This document shows, one piece after another, positions 11,215 through 20,790 of a stretch of DNA of 64,000 nt (position 1 is the stretch's first letter; each line of letters begins with the position of its first letter). Source of the stretch: Adiantum capillus-veneris (Eukaryota; Streptophyta; Polypodiopsida; Polypodiales; Pteridaceae); assembly GCA_014529385.2 (NCBI GenBank), contig CM043968.1:131764518-131828517 (forward strand). Direction: 5' to 3'. The translations under genes and the position numbers were made by a program. The notes beneath the pieces are model-generated. The model was not told where the DNA came from. It saw only the letters and a list, made by a program, of their open reading frames with translations, and did no database searches.

Positions 11215-12038
11215 TGTCGTGTTGTGACACGTACATAGTGGGAACGCATCCTACAAGAGTTATCTTGTAATTTTTTAGATACATAATTATCTTTCCTATA
11301 ATGTACATATGCATATTTAAGTATAATAATAAGCTTTCTATCTCATCCTATTATTTATCTCAAGGGTAACCTATTCTTACTTTACCATCAGAAAATACTA
11401 TGGGAAAAGCATCAATAGCTCCGCCTCTTTAACTTGGGGCAAAAAGCATTGATTCTTTATTTCTACTATCTCATTATCATCTCACACCCTAGCTAGATCC
11501 TATATCTAGGGTAAACTCCAATATATATATATTCTATGTTTTTTTATACTTTTCTTATATTTCTTTTTAAATAGCTACTAGGAGGGAATCAAATCCTAGT
11601 GGGACATTAGGTGGCATGATTTCAAAGATACACTTATTTTAATGCATTATTGCAAGCATGATTACAAAACTTTGTCAAGGAGCAATGTCATGCTTTCATA
11701 TGGCATGAGGTGTCCTTTGGAATTAAATGAAAGTCTAGGCTAAGGGGACCACGGGAAGACTTTTGCTGCAAGAAATGGACCCTATTTTGATGAATTTTTT
11801 ACACAAGGTTCCAATCCGAATTGGAAAATGATCTTAAAATGAAGATCGTAGCTAATGAGCTGAAGTTTCTGCCCATATTCTTACTTTTTTATTCGGAGCC
11901 ACGGTTGAGGAGATATGATCAAAATACTGGACCCCAATATGTCCATATCATGCAGGGACAGTTTATTTCCAACTTTTCCAATTCCTATTCACACTGGCTC
12001 CTCTCTTCTTGTGTAAACCCTTGGGGGTTCCCTTCACC

Positions 12039-12046
12039 TATAAAAG
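12039..12046 (+). promoter_or_regulatory. TATA box in solo LTR
   Basis: TATAAAAG followed by gggacc lies about 570 bp upstream of the two small ORFs. Its context (ccttcacctataaaagggg) matches the gypsy-3 LTR promoter in layout. Confidence 0.65.
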
Positions 12047-12610
12047 GGGACCTCTTCTTCCTTGAAAATGAACTCAAGCATTCAAGCCATTGATGAGAGG
12101 AATTCTTGAGGGAGTGAGTAGTAATGCTTAATTGTACTTAGCCATTAACATAAGCCCAAGCCTACACTTTCTCCTAGAGGAAGACTAGCCATTCTTGTAC
12201 GCTATCCTTGGAAGATCAACTCTAATCAAAGAAGGTCTTGCACTTGGCGTATCAATCAAAGTGGAGTCCTCCCCTCTTCTTCTCTCTCCATCAATAATGG
12301 TGTCGAAGGGTTTGTCAAGTAAGATGTGTTCTACATTGATGTTTTCTTGATTTCTTGTTGTTTTCTTTTTCATCTCTAATCCAACATATATATATATATA
12401 TATCTAATCTCATCTCTTTAACCAAATCTATCTCTCCCACTCTTAGTAATTCATCCTCTTTACAAATTTTAGGTTCTCCTTGCTACAGGTACATCTCTCC
12501 CTGCAGTATCCTTATTGCCTACGGGCAAGAATAGGGCTTGGGAGGGAAACTCTCTTCTCTTCTCTTCCCTTCTCTTCTCTCATATCTACATTTCTCACAT
12601 ACTATCCTAG

Positions 12611-12829
12611 ATGAATAACCCACATGATGATAATTTCTATCGCTTTCACTCTGTACAATCTATTAGAATTAACGTATGGATTAGCCGTAAAATACACTTT
12701 CAACAACGTATAGTGTTTCTCTTTGGCCCAGAAAGGCTTAATGAAGTACTTCTATCACCGGATCCCATCATACTACCTCTCATATACTATAACTTTTCTT
12801 TTGACGTAAGCGTAGTTATCTTGCTATGA
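12611..12829 (+). CDS. Small ORF B, solo-LTR copy
   Basis: This 72-codon ORF is related to the second small ORF of gypsy-2 and gypsy-3. Shared residues include ISRKIHFQQR, a VFxFG motif, LxSPDPxILPLI and SFDV. It starts at the first ATG after a CT-rich leader and ends with a TGA that overlaps the ATG of the next ORF. I do not recognise a domain. There is no signal peptide or clear membrane segment. It is also similar to its neighbour ORF A (FQxR, a G-R-E-I-like stretch, PxILPLIxY), so the two look like an old tandem duplication. The LTR around it is otherwise non-coding. Confidence 0.7.
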   Translation: MNNPHDDNFYRFHSVQSIRINVWISRKIHFQQRIVFLFGPERLNEVLLSPDPIILPLIYYNFSFDVSVVILL

Positions 12830-13038
12830 ACCAAGAGGATTTGCTTACACAATTAATCCCAATCACTAGACAAAATATATATATTATGGTAAGCACAAAG
12901 CTACAATTCCAAAGAACAATTCATAGCCTATTTGGTCAGCCAAGATTGAATTCCATTAACTCATCTATTAACCCTTTCATACTACCCATGATACGATATG
13001 ACCATAGCCTTGATGTTTTCATCTTTGAGTTGTTTTGA
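12826..13038 (+). CDS. Small ORF A, solo-LTR copy
   Basis: This 70-codon ORF begins at the ATG inside the ATGA that ends ORF B, a layout that favours stop-restart translation. It aligns without gaps over all 70 codons to small ORF A of gypsy-3 at 54519-54731, with about 44 identical residues by eye. In the shared VSTKLQFQR, NPFILP, RYD and SLDV segments most identical residues use different synonymous codons, which indicates selection on the protein. No known family is recognised. The predicted product is hydrophobic at its C-terminus (DVFIFELF). Confidence 0.72.
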   Translation: MNQEDLLTQLIPITRQNIYIMVSTKLQFQRTIHSLFGQPRLNSINSSINPFILPMIRYDHSLDVFIFELF

Positions 13039-13239
13039 CATTCTCTTTTGCGTTCTTTCTTTGTGTGTGTGAGTGCAAGAGAGAAAGAGTGGGTCTTCTT
13101 TGATTACACTTCTTTCCAAACCCTAGTCTTCATGGCATCTATGGTTTAACTCCTTCACATAGTTTTTGTTGAGTTCTCTCACAAACTCTCACAGCCATAA
13201 GCCCGGTGCTTTCCCGGCAAGACCACAAATTTCTCGACA

Positions 13240-13350
13240 ACGTCCATGGTATGAGAAGATGCATCGGCACTTGATTGATCTTGGTTTCCAATGTAGTCCG
13301 ATTGAGAACACACTATATGTACGCAAAGATGGCAATGACTTGATTGTGCT
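13240..13350 (+). pseudogene. Copia A RT fragment between two insertions
   Basis: The segment encodes RPWYEKMHRHLIDLGF and TLYVRKDGNDLIVL, the piece of copia RT between the LKQASR motif and the YVDD box. The solo LTR borders it on the left and an unrelated 353-bp insert on the right. Confidence 0.88.
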
Positions 13351-13703
13351 AGCAAAGAAGCCAATGCTGCACAAGCTGCCAACAAACTTAAGCGAGACGA
13401 GAAGTTTTGACTTGAACTTTTGGTAATTAGTAAAATGGAGCTTGCCAAAATTTTTACAACATATTTTCAGAGGAGGTATGCCACATGGAATTGAATCGTA
13501 CATGTTTAAAGTATGAAGAGATTGCTTGTGCCTTGTGTATTTAATTTTTATACTGGTTCTAAAATCTCATTTTTTGTCGATTGAGTGTTAGATTTGTGTA
13601 GTGAAAGTAATGTGCATGGCCTAATGTTTTCCTTTCACCATTGTTGCTATTGTATCAATTTGCTCGAATTTGTCTTCGCTTTGTTTTTTTTGTTCGGTGA
13701 TTA
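13351..13703 (+). other. 353-bp insert in copia A RT, possible captured gene end
   Basis: The RT sequence stops at LIVL and resumes at LYVDD after this insert. One frame of the insert opens with SKEANAAQAANKLKRDEKF and a stop, followed by AT-rich sequence resembling a 3' untranslated region. This could be the end of a host gene copied in during repair or retrotransposition. I see no terminal repeats, no clear target duplication and no poly(A). The coding reading is short and uncertain. Confidence 0.4.
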
Positions 13704-14720
13704 GAAACCCCTGTTCTTTATGTTGATGATATGCTTTTGACTGGGTCATGTGAGCTGAAACTTGAGGAACTAAAGGATGATTTGAACAAGCTTTCGAGAT
13801 AAAAAATCTTGGTCATTTGAGCTATTATCTTGGTATCTAGTTTGTTTCCATTGTTGGCGGGTATTATCATGCATCAAGAAAAATACATTGAGAAGCTGCT
13901 TCATCGTTTTGGTTTTGAGGATTGCAAGTCCATTTCAACTGCTGTTGAGATAGGATTCAGGTTCTCACTTGAGGATTGTGATGATGCATTCATTTCTCTC
14001 TACCAACAAGCTGTGGGATGCTTAATTTATGTATGCAACACTCGGCCAGACATACAATATGTTGTTTCCTAGTTGAGCAGGTTTATGCATAGCCCCGGCA
14101 CTAAGCATTGGCAAGCTGTGAAGCATGTCTTTAGATATCTCAAAGGCACTATGAACTTTGGTCTCTTCTATTGTAGAGATAATTAGCCTTGCTTGCATGC
14201 ATTTACAGATAGTGATTGGGCTGGTTGTTACGATACACGAGCGTCCACTAGTGGCAATTGCTTTCTTCTTGGTCGATCATGCATATCATGGTTGAGTAAG
14301 AAGTAGCCAACTGTGGCCACATCCAATTGTGAGTCTGAGTATAGGGCAGCATTCATGGCTACGGTGGAGTGTGTATGGCTCATACGTCTCTTGATGGATC
14401 TATGCATGAAGCCACAGGAGTCTACAACCATTTTCACTGACAGTCAGAGTGCATTGGCAGTTGCGAGGAATCTAGTGTTTCATGCTCGCACAAAACACCT
14501 TGAGGTGCATTATCACTATGTCAGAGAGCGGCTACATGCAGGAGATATTGATTTGGCGTATGTACCTACACAAGACAATGTGGAATACATGTAGGAGATA
14601 TTGATTTGGCGTATGTACCTACACAAGACAATGTGGCAGACTTGTTCACCAAAGCTCTCCCAAGGGAAAAGTTTGAAGCTTTTCGCAAAGCTTTAGGCTT
14701 GTTACCATGTGGGGGACTGA
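13704..14720 (+). pseudogene. Copia A RT C-terminus and RNase H
   Basis: It starts with the catalytic box LYVDDMLLTG. The thumb (YLGI, YIEKLLHRFGFEDCK) and RNase H (TDSDWAG, DSQSALAVARN, YVPTQDN, DLFTKAL) follow. Stops are spread through it, including TAG for Gln in the SKK*PTVA segment. A 53-bp segment is tandemly duplicated near 14541-14634, which repeats the YVPTQDN coding and breaks the frame. One extra G shortly before the pol end shifts the final residues relative to copia B. Confidence 0.9.
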
Positions 14721-14756
14721 TCTGTCACCTCCCTGTACATGTTCACATCATTCACT

Positions 14757-14767
14757 CCAGGGGGGTT
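14757..14767 (+). other. Polypurine tract of copia A
   Basis: The motif ccaggggggtt lies immediately before the TGTTAC start of the 3' LTR. Confidence 0.8.
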
Positions 14768-15072
14768 TGTTACACTTACGTGTCCCGCGGGTAGTTTTGA
14801 TGTGAACCGTTTCCCTACACATGGGCACTTTTTACTCTAGTACTGGCTAGAGTTTTTTTCCCTGTGTAACCACATATACACACTATACGCATGTGTGGTG
14901 GTACATTGTCCTTAGGGAGACTCGTATCTTTCTCTCATACTCACACTTGAACTTCTCATAACAAAGTGAGGGAGCTTCAAGCTATCAAGCTTCTTGCTAT
15001 GTGTGTGTGTGTGTATCTAAGGGTGTGTGTGTGCGCGTCTATAGCTTCCCTCACTCCCTTCTTCACCCAACA
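14768..15072 (+). repeat. 3' LTR of copia A
   Basis: A 305-bp LTR from tgttacactta to cacccaaca. Its last 70 bases match the truncated 5' LTR at 2512-2585. It contains TG-rich runs near its end. Confidence 0.85.
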
Positions 15073-16003
15073 CACCGTTTGGGTTGGCTAAGTGAATATA
15101 AAGGGCTTTTTGACCTACTATGCACTGATGTTGGATGTTTCTGCTAGGGTTTGTGGGGGAGTTTGCCCCGGTTTCTTATCGAGGATGTACTTGTTCTGTA
15201 CCTGGTTGTTTGGATGTTGTTTGGATGAGATAATGCAATACATTATTTGCATTCACATGGGAGGGTGTAGTTTCTTGTTTTTTTTTAAAAACTCGTATAA
15301 GCAGCTAGTCCTTTTTTGGTTTTGACCTTCGAAAGTGGCTGGATACCACTTGGTTTGCTAAGAGAATGGATTCTATATAAACATAAACTATATCTATTCT
15401 GAATAAAGAAAAATAAGTTTGAACTGTTAATGGAATTTTTTTAGGCTTCTTTTATGGCTTCATATGATGGAGCCTCATTAATTTGGCAAAAAAATTGTTT
15501 GATGGGGGGATAAGACACTTGGATTAGAAGGGGTTATGGCCTTCTAATCAAAATAATATTATAATAAAATTTAACTTTGGGATAATAAGACATATTTTAA
15601 AATGGAACACATAAATACTTCGGACTAAGCTTATAAAGACTAAAAGAAAGTTGTGAGATGGACATGGATAACAACTGGTATAGTCCATTGGTACTTGTAA
15701 AACACATCCAAGGCTAACATATCTGTTGTCTTGTTTGGATGGATGCAAGTAAGGACTCTATCTTATCTTGGAAAGTTTTTTTTGGCTTTTAGCAGTTATC
15801 CAATATAGGATTACACATACACCTACTGCAAGGGAAGTACTTTTTTTATTTGTATACTGGAATGGGGCTTCATTCTTACAAACATTGTACAAAGATAATT
15901 CTAAGACTGAGTTGTTTTTGTACTTATCATTTCCTTTATTCTAGAGCCAGCTGTCTTTTGAATGTAAAAGTTCAATTATGTCTTATTAATTATGATAAAA
16001 CAG

Positions 16004-16004
<1 letters not shown>
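15073..16004. other. No recognisable feature
   Basis: AT-rich sequence between copia A and the first (CA)n tract. Short ORFs of up to 77 codons show no familiar motif. It is probably the older sequence into which copia A or its host element was placed. Confidence 0.5.

Positions 16005-16082
<78 letters not shown>
16005..16082 (+). repeat. (CA)n microsatellite
   Basis: About 39 uninterrupted CA units at the left edge of the first PLE tail segment. Confidence 0.97.
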
Positions 16083-16086
<4 letters not shown>

Positions 16087-16288
16087 TATATGGAACACAG
16101 AATGCATGTTGACAAACACTCTGTGATATTGCACACATATACACCCATGCAATTCCCACCCCACACACCCATGCCTATAAGGTTGACCCCTTGCTATATG
16201 TTCGACACTTCATGCCATAGTTTTTTGGATATGCTCCTTGCTTGCCATACTCGGCTCATTGCTTGCATATTTGAAGTGTAAACACATC

Positions 16289-16365
<77 letters not shown>

Positions 16366-16592
16366 GCACACACACACAATATATGGAACACAGGATGCAT
16401 GCTAATAAACACTTTGTGATATTATAGACACACAACCACACAACACACACTTGCTCATATAGTACCATAGAAAAAAAGAAGTAAATTTTGCTAACATGCC
16501 TCCACTAACCATGCCACTGGCAACAACATCATTGGTGCAAGAGTGATAGAAGGACGGATACCTCCAAAGCAGGATATGATGATGGATTTCAA
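16083..16592 (+). repeat. PLE tail segment upstream of PLE-1, with (CA)n
   Basis: The same segment follows PLE-2 (20224-20790) and PLE-3 (48466-48955): atatatggaacacag..., an internal (CA)n (here 16293-16378), then a 215-bp stretch ending gatggatttca. Here it lies before PLE-1 and joins its body at about 16593. A downstream tail placed upstream of the next copy is the head-to-tail layout seen with PLE pseudo-LTRs. Confidence 0.75.
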
Positions 16593-18358
16593 ATTAATAA
16601 AGAACTATCTAAAGTGAGGATTTTCTCTGGTTGGAAATATACTAAAAAATTGAACCATACTCTATACAAACCATCTTCTGTGTTTGCCCAGGAAATTGAT
16701 GAAGCACAACCATGTGGTTGTTAACTCATAAAAGGTTTTCCAACTTTTTAGTGGACTAGAACCATTCGGAAGACATGTGATCACCACTAACCCTAGCATA
16801 GCTAGACATAAAACCTTCCAAGAATTTATCAAGAAAGGGTTAAATCACATACCATTAATACCAGTAAACCCTAAGTCAATAATAAAAGAACTTAGAAATG
16901 TATGGAAGACCTTATATATCCTTTTAGGATGTGAGGATAGTAAAACTCATTACAATTATATCCAAGGTTCACTTAATGAGATATTTTCACAAAGATTTCC
17001 ATTTTATAGGCAAAACCAAACTCCCTGTTACAAGAAAACAGACCTGATGGATGAAATAAATTATATTTTACAATATTTATTTATATGCAGACTGGATAAA
17101 TCTGCGCAAACTCCAGTATTCATATGTAAGAAACTCATTCAATTAGCAACAAGGAGAAGGCTGGAAAGCCCCGAATTCGGTCTTCTTTCTTCACAAGAGG
17201 AAGAAATTTTCCAGGCCATAGGATCTTATACCCAAGAGATTGGGTTAGAAACACCATCTATGTTCTCTCTCCCATATCTTATGGGAAATTTTAAAATCCA
17301 TAAAATGGATTTCAAATAGATCACTAATGCGCATAACTGTGTATTTACTCCTGCTACAACTATAATCACCAAATTACTCAAAGGATTAATACAAGGGTTT
17401 ACAGAATACATCGAAATTATACACAAGAAGCTACATTTGTTTTTTGGAACACAAACCAACGGGTATTGGATGATTAATAATCAGTACGATTTTTTGATGA
17501 ATCTACCAAAACGTATTACAAACATTCATTCCTTTGATATAACATCCTGTTATGAGGCTATTCCTCATAAAGGCACGCATGGACTGCTTGAGGTACTCGA
17601 CAACATTATTAAACTCATAAAAACTATGAAATATCTTGGGTTTAAGAAATATCGCAAACAGATTGTGCTTACAAAAAAGAAAAGTGAACTGGTCTGGACG
17701 TTTCAATGAGTTTATTCTTGATAATTGTTTTACAAAATTAGGCAAACATATTTATCGCCAAGAGAAGGTATACCAATGGGATATAATTGTTCACCATTGT
17801 GGTGTTTTTGTATTTGGCATGGTATGAAATTGAATACATAAAAAATCTATCCCGGCCTACACGATTTGATATGATGAAGGCATTCTTATATTCACTATTT
17901 GCTAAAAATCCATTTATTCCACAATGTCTAAATCACCAAAAGCCTTTGTCCCACGAGGACCCCTTTACAATTTACCCTTTGGACATTATTGGGATTAAAG
18001 CCACACACAAGACAAACCAAACCACATATTTAAATATACACATCCAATGTGCGAATCAATTGAAGGGGAGTATGTAACATACATCACATGGAAAAAAGAC
18101 AAATTACCATGCCCTAATGTTTCGTTTATTCATGCAGCCAATAATCGAACAAAAAAGATGGCATATAATGTATGCATATCACAAGTTCTTGCCATATTAT
18201 ATAATGCATCCCAAGAATCGTATGCGGTAACAGATTTAAATAAACTAGTCTCTATGTTTGTAGAGAATGGTTTCAAAAAAGAGAAGGTACTTACATGTAT
18301 TACCAATTTCATTGAGAGAAATCAATTAGAGGCATTAGATTTACCATCAGTACCTTAA
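16593..18358 (+). pseudogene. Penelope-like reverse transcriptase, PLE-1
   Basis: PLE RT pieces occur in order. An N-terminal CGC-type motif region is frameshifted near 16720. Then come HVITTNPSIARHK-like residues and the segment IKKGLNHIPLIPVNP. The fingers follow (SLPYLMGNFKIHKMDF), then RT motif A (FDITSCYEAIPH) and, after frameshifts, a GIPMGYNCSPLW-type motif decayed here. The C-terminal thumb segment (VSMFVENGFKKEKV) ends at VP-stop. The catalytic YMDD box is missing: an in-frame 21-base deletion removes WRYMDDL relative to PLE-3. No GIY-YIG endonuclease follows the thumb. Several frameshifts and stops make it inactive. The family assignment is by recalled motif patterns. Confidence 0.8.
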
Positions 18359-18373
18359 ACCAGAGAATTGGTA

Positions 18374-18411
18374 GAGGATAGGTCCACTTGGTGGCCTATC
18401 CTCCACCAGTG
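18374..18411 (+). other. PLE 3' switch-like inverted repeats, copy 1
   Basis: gaggatagg (18374-18382) can pair with cctatcctc (18395-18403). Alternatively, ccacttggtgg (18384-18394) can pair with ccaccagtg (18403-18411, one bulge). The two helices share loop and arm sequence, so both are unlikely to form together. It lies 16 bases after the PLE stop. Confidence 0.7.
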
Positions 18412-18437
18412 CACCTTTCCTCAGGGATGGGGGAGGG

Positions 18438-18438
<1 letters not shown>

Positions 18439-18526
<88 letters not shown>
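18439..18526 (+). repeat. (CA)n microsatellite after PLE-1
   Basis: About 44 CA units begin directly after the gggagggcc that ends the PLE 3' region, as in copies 2 and 3. Confidence 0.97.
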
Positions 18527-18528
<2 letters not shown>

Positions 18529-19345
18529 ATATATATGGAACACAGAATGCATGCTGACAAACACTCTGTGATATTGCACACATATACACCCATTCAATTC
18601 CCACCCCACACACCCATGCCTATCAAGTTTAACTGGTATATATCAGGTTTACCTGGCATTAGCAAATAATTGGTTTGTATTTGCATAACTAATGGGTATA
18701 CGAACCTACGTGTAGTACCGGCACAAGCACAAGATACAGTTTTAAAAGAGCTCACTTTACAGGATTGGCTCAATCATACAAAAAAAGATTGTACCTTTTG
18801 ATACATCAAGTAACAAACTGGATAATATCTCAAAGGAAGATATGACTTTAATATTAATAAAGCTTAAAATAAAGTAGCACACTGCAAAGCCTCTAAACTA
18901 GGCATATTCTAAAGTTGGAAGTATAAATTGGCACCACTGGCATATCGCTCTGTGCAAGCCTTTAAGGAAACCAAGGACTAGGCCTTTAAGGTACCGCATA
19001 TCCAAAGCCTATATAGAAGTGGAATTAGCGCATGAAATTCACCATCACACACGGCAAGCACACACGCCAAGTTGCATACTCTGTAGTGCTTCCAATTTTC
19101 AGTAGCTTGCTTAGGCCAAACCACTCACCTAAAGCTATTGCTTTAAGCATGCCAGCATGAGCACGTAAGCTCTCTTGTAGCGCTCATATAACAATACAAA
19201 CTCTCTACACACACACAATACACAATAGACATAAGCAACCAGGGCTCGCAAGTGAACGGAGCCTCCTACTCTCTCAAACGTCAGCAAAAACCACCGGCCT
19301 CAAGCGGAGAAGGGCATAGCTTCACAAAACTGGCAGCATACAACA
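18527..19345 (+). repeat. PLE flank repeat F, copy 1
   Basis: A shortened tail (to about 18625) joins a roughly 720-bp repeat. The same repeat recurs at 20893-21640 and about 49050-49900. It starts with short motifs of the type caggtttacctggcat and ends near cttcacaaaa. No ORF is shared between the copies. In this copy it stands between PLE-1 and PLE-2, so it could act as the untranslated or pseudo-LTR part of the element. Confidence 0.75.
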
Positions 19346-19369
19346 CACTAACATACATGTACTAGATGA

Positions 19370-20113
19370 TTAACAAATTGTACTTACAAAAAAGAAAAGT
19401 GAAGTGGTTTGGACATTTGAGTATTTACATAACATCAATGAGTTTGTTCTTGATAACTGTTTTACAAAATTAGGCAAACATATTTATCGCCGAGAGAAAG
19501 GTATACCAATGGGATATAATTGTTCACCATTGTGGTGTTTTTGTATTTGGCATGGTATGAAATTGAATACATAAAAAATCTATCCCAGCTCACACAATTT
19601 GATATGATGAAGGCATTTTTATATTCATGGAGGTATATGGATGATTTGCTATTTGCTAATAATCCATTTATCTCACAATGTCTAAATCACCAAAAGCCTT
19701 TTTCCCAAGAGGACCCCTTTACAATTTACCCTTTGACATTATTGGGATTAAAGCCACACAGAAGATGAACCAAACCACATATTTAAATACACACGTCCAA
19801 TTGTGCGAATAGTTTGAAGGGGAGTATGTAACATACACCGCATGGAAAAAAGACAAATTACCATGCCCTAATGTTTCATTTATTCATGCAGCCAGTAATC
19901 GACCAAAAAAGATGCCATATAATGTATGCATATCACAAGTTCTTCCCATATTATATAATGCATCCCAAGAATCGTATGCGGTAACAGATTTAAATAAACT
20001 AGTCTCTATGTTTGTAGAGAATGGTTTCAAAAAAGAGAAGGTAATTACATGTATTACCAATTTCATTGAGAGAAATCAATTTCGAGGCATTAAATTTACC
20101 ATTAGTACCTTAA
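19370..20113 (+). pseudogene. Penelope-like reverse transcriptase, PLE-2 (5'-truncated)
   Basis: Only the C-terminal third is present. It begins at a KKKSEVVWTFEYLHN segment, then LGKHIYRREKGIPMGYNCSPLW. After a frameshift come WYEIEYIKNL and the catalytic box WRYMDDLLFA at 19620-19660. The thumb segment ends at a stop at 20111-20113. The catalytic box missing from PLE-1 is intact here. 5' truncation is typical of target-primed retroelements. Confidence 0.8.
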
Positions 20114-20128
20114 AACAGAGAATTAATA

Positions 20129-20167
20129 GAGGATAGGTCCACTTGGTGGCCTATCCTCCACCAAGTG
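20129..20167 (+). other. PLE 3' switch-like inverted repeats, copy 2
   Basis: This is the most perfect copy. Helix 1 pairs 20129-20137 with 20150-20158 (9 bp). Helix 2 pairs 20140-20149 with 20158-20167 (10 bp). The 3' arm of helix 1 forms the loop of helix 2. Confidence 0.72.
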
Positions 20168-20195
20168 CACCTTTCCTCAGGGATGGGGGAGGGCC

Positions 20196-20790
<595 letters not shown>

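Larger units (their letters stand above)
11215..13239 (+). mobile_element. Solo LTR (gypsy-like) with two small ORFs
   Basis: This 2025-bp insertion begins TGTCGTG and ends CTCGACA, an inverted TGTCG/CGACA end. It is flanked by the 4-bp duplication acgt (11211-11214 and 13240-13243) and splits a codon run of copia A RT that reads continuously when the insert is removed. It has a TATA box, the promoter-proximal block shared with the other gypsy LTRs, and two small ORFs near its 3' end. No PBS, polypurine tract or pol is present, so a solo LTR is the simplest reading. A small complete non-autonomous element is possible. The plus orientation rests on the TATA box and ORFs. Confidence 0.82.
2512..15072 (+). 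mobile_element. Ty1/copia element A, decayed and interrupted
   Basis: Parts in order: truncated 5' LTR, iMet-type PBS, gag-protease-integrase start, [copia B], integrase to RT, [solo LTR], RT fragment, [353-bp insert], RT-RNase H, polypurine tract and a complete 3' LTR. Domain order INT before RT is the copia arrangement. The coding parts join across each insertion, which proves the insertions came later. Many frameshifts and stops make it inactive. Confidence 0.92.

Noticed and set aside
12080-13240. A host gene in the solo LTR region
   Set aside because: Exact TGTCG/CGACA ends, the acgt duplication and homology of its ORFs to gypsy leaders show that it is part of a mobile element.
18374-18411. 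H-type pseudoknot at the PLE 3' end
   Set aside because: The loop that would have to cross the first helix has no free bases, so two alternative hairpins are more plausible.
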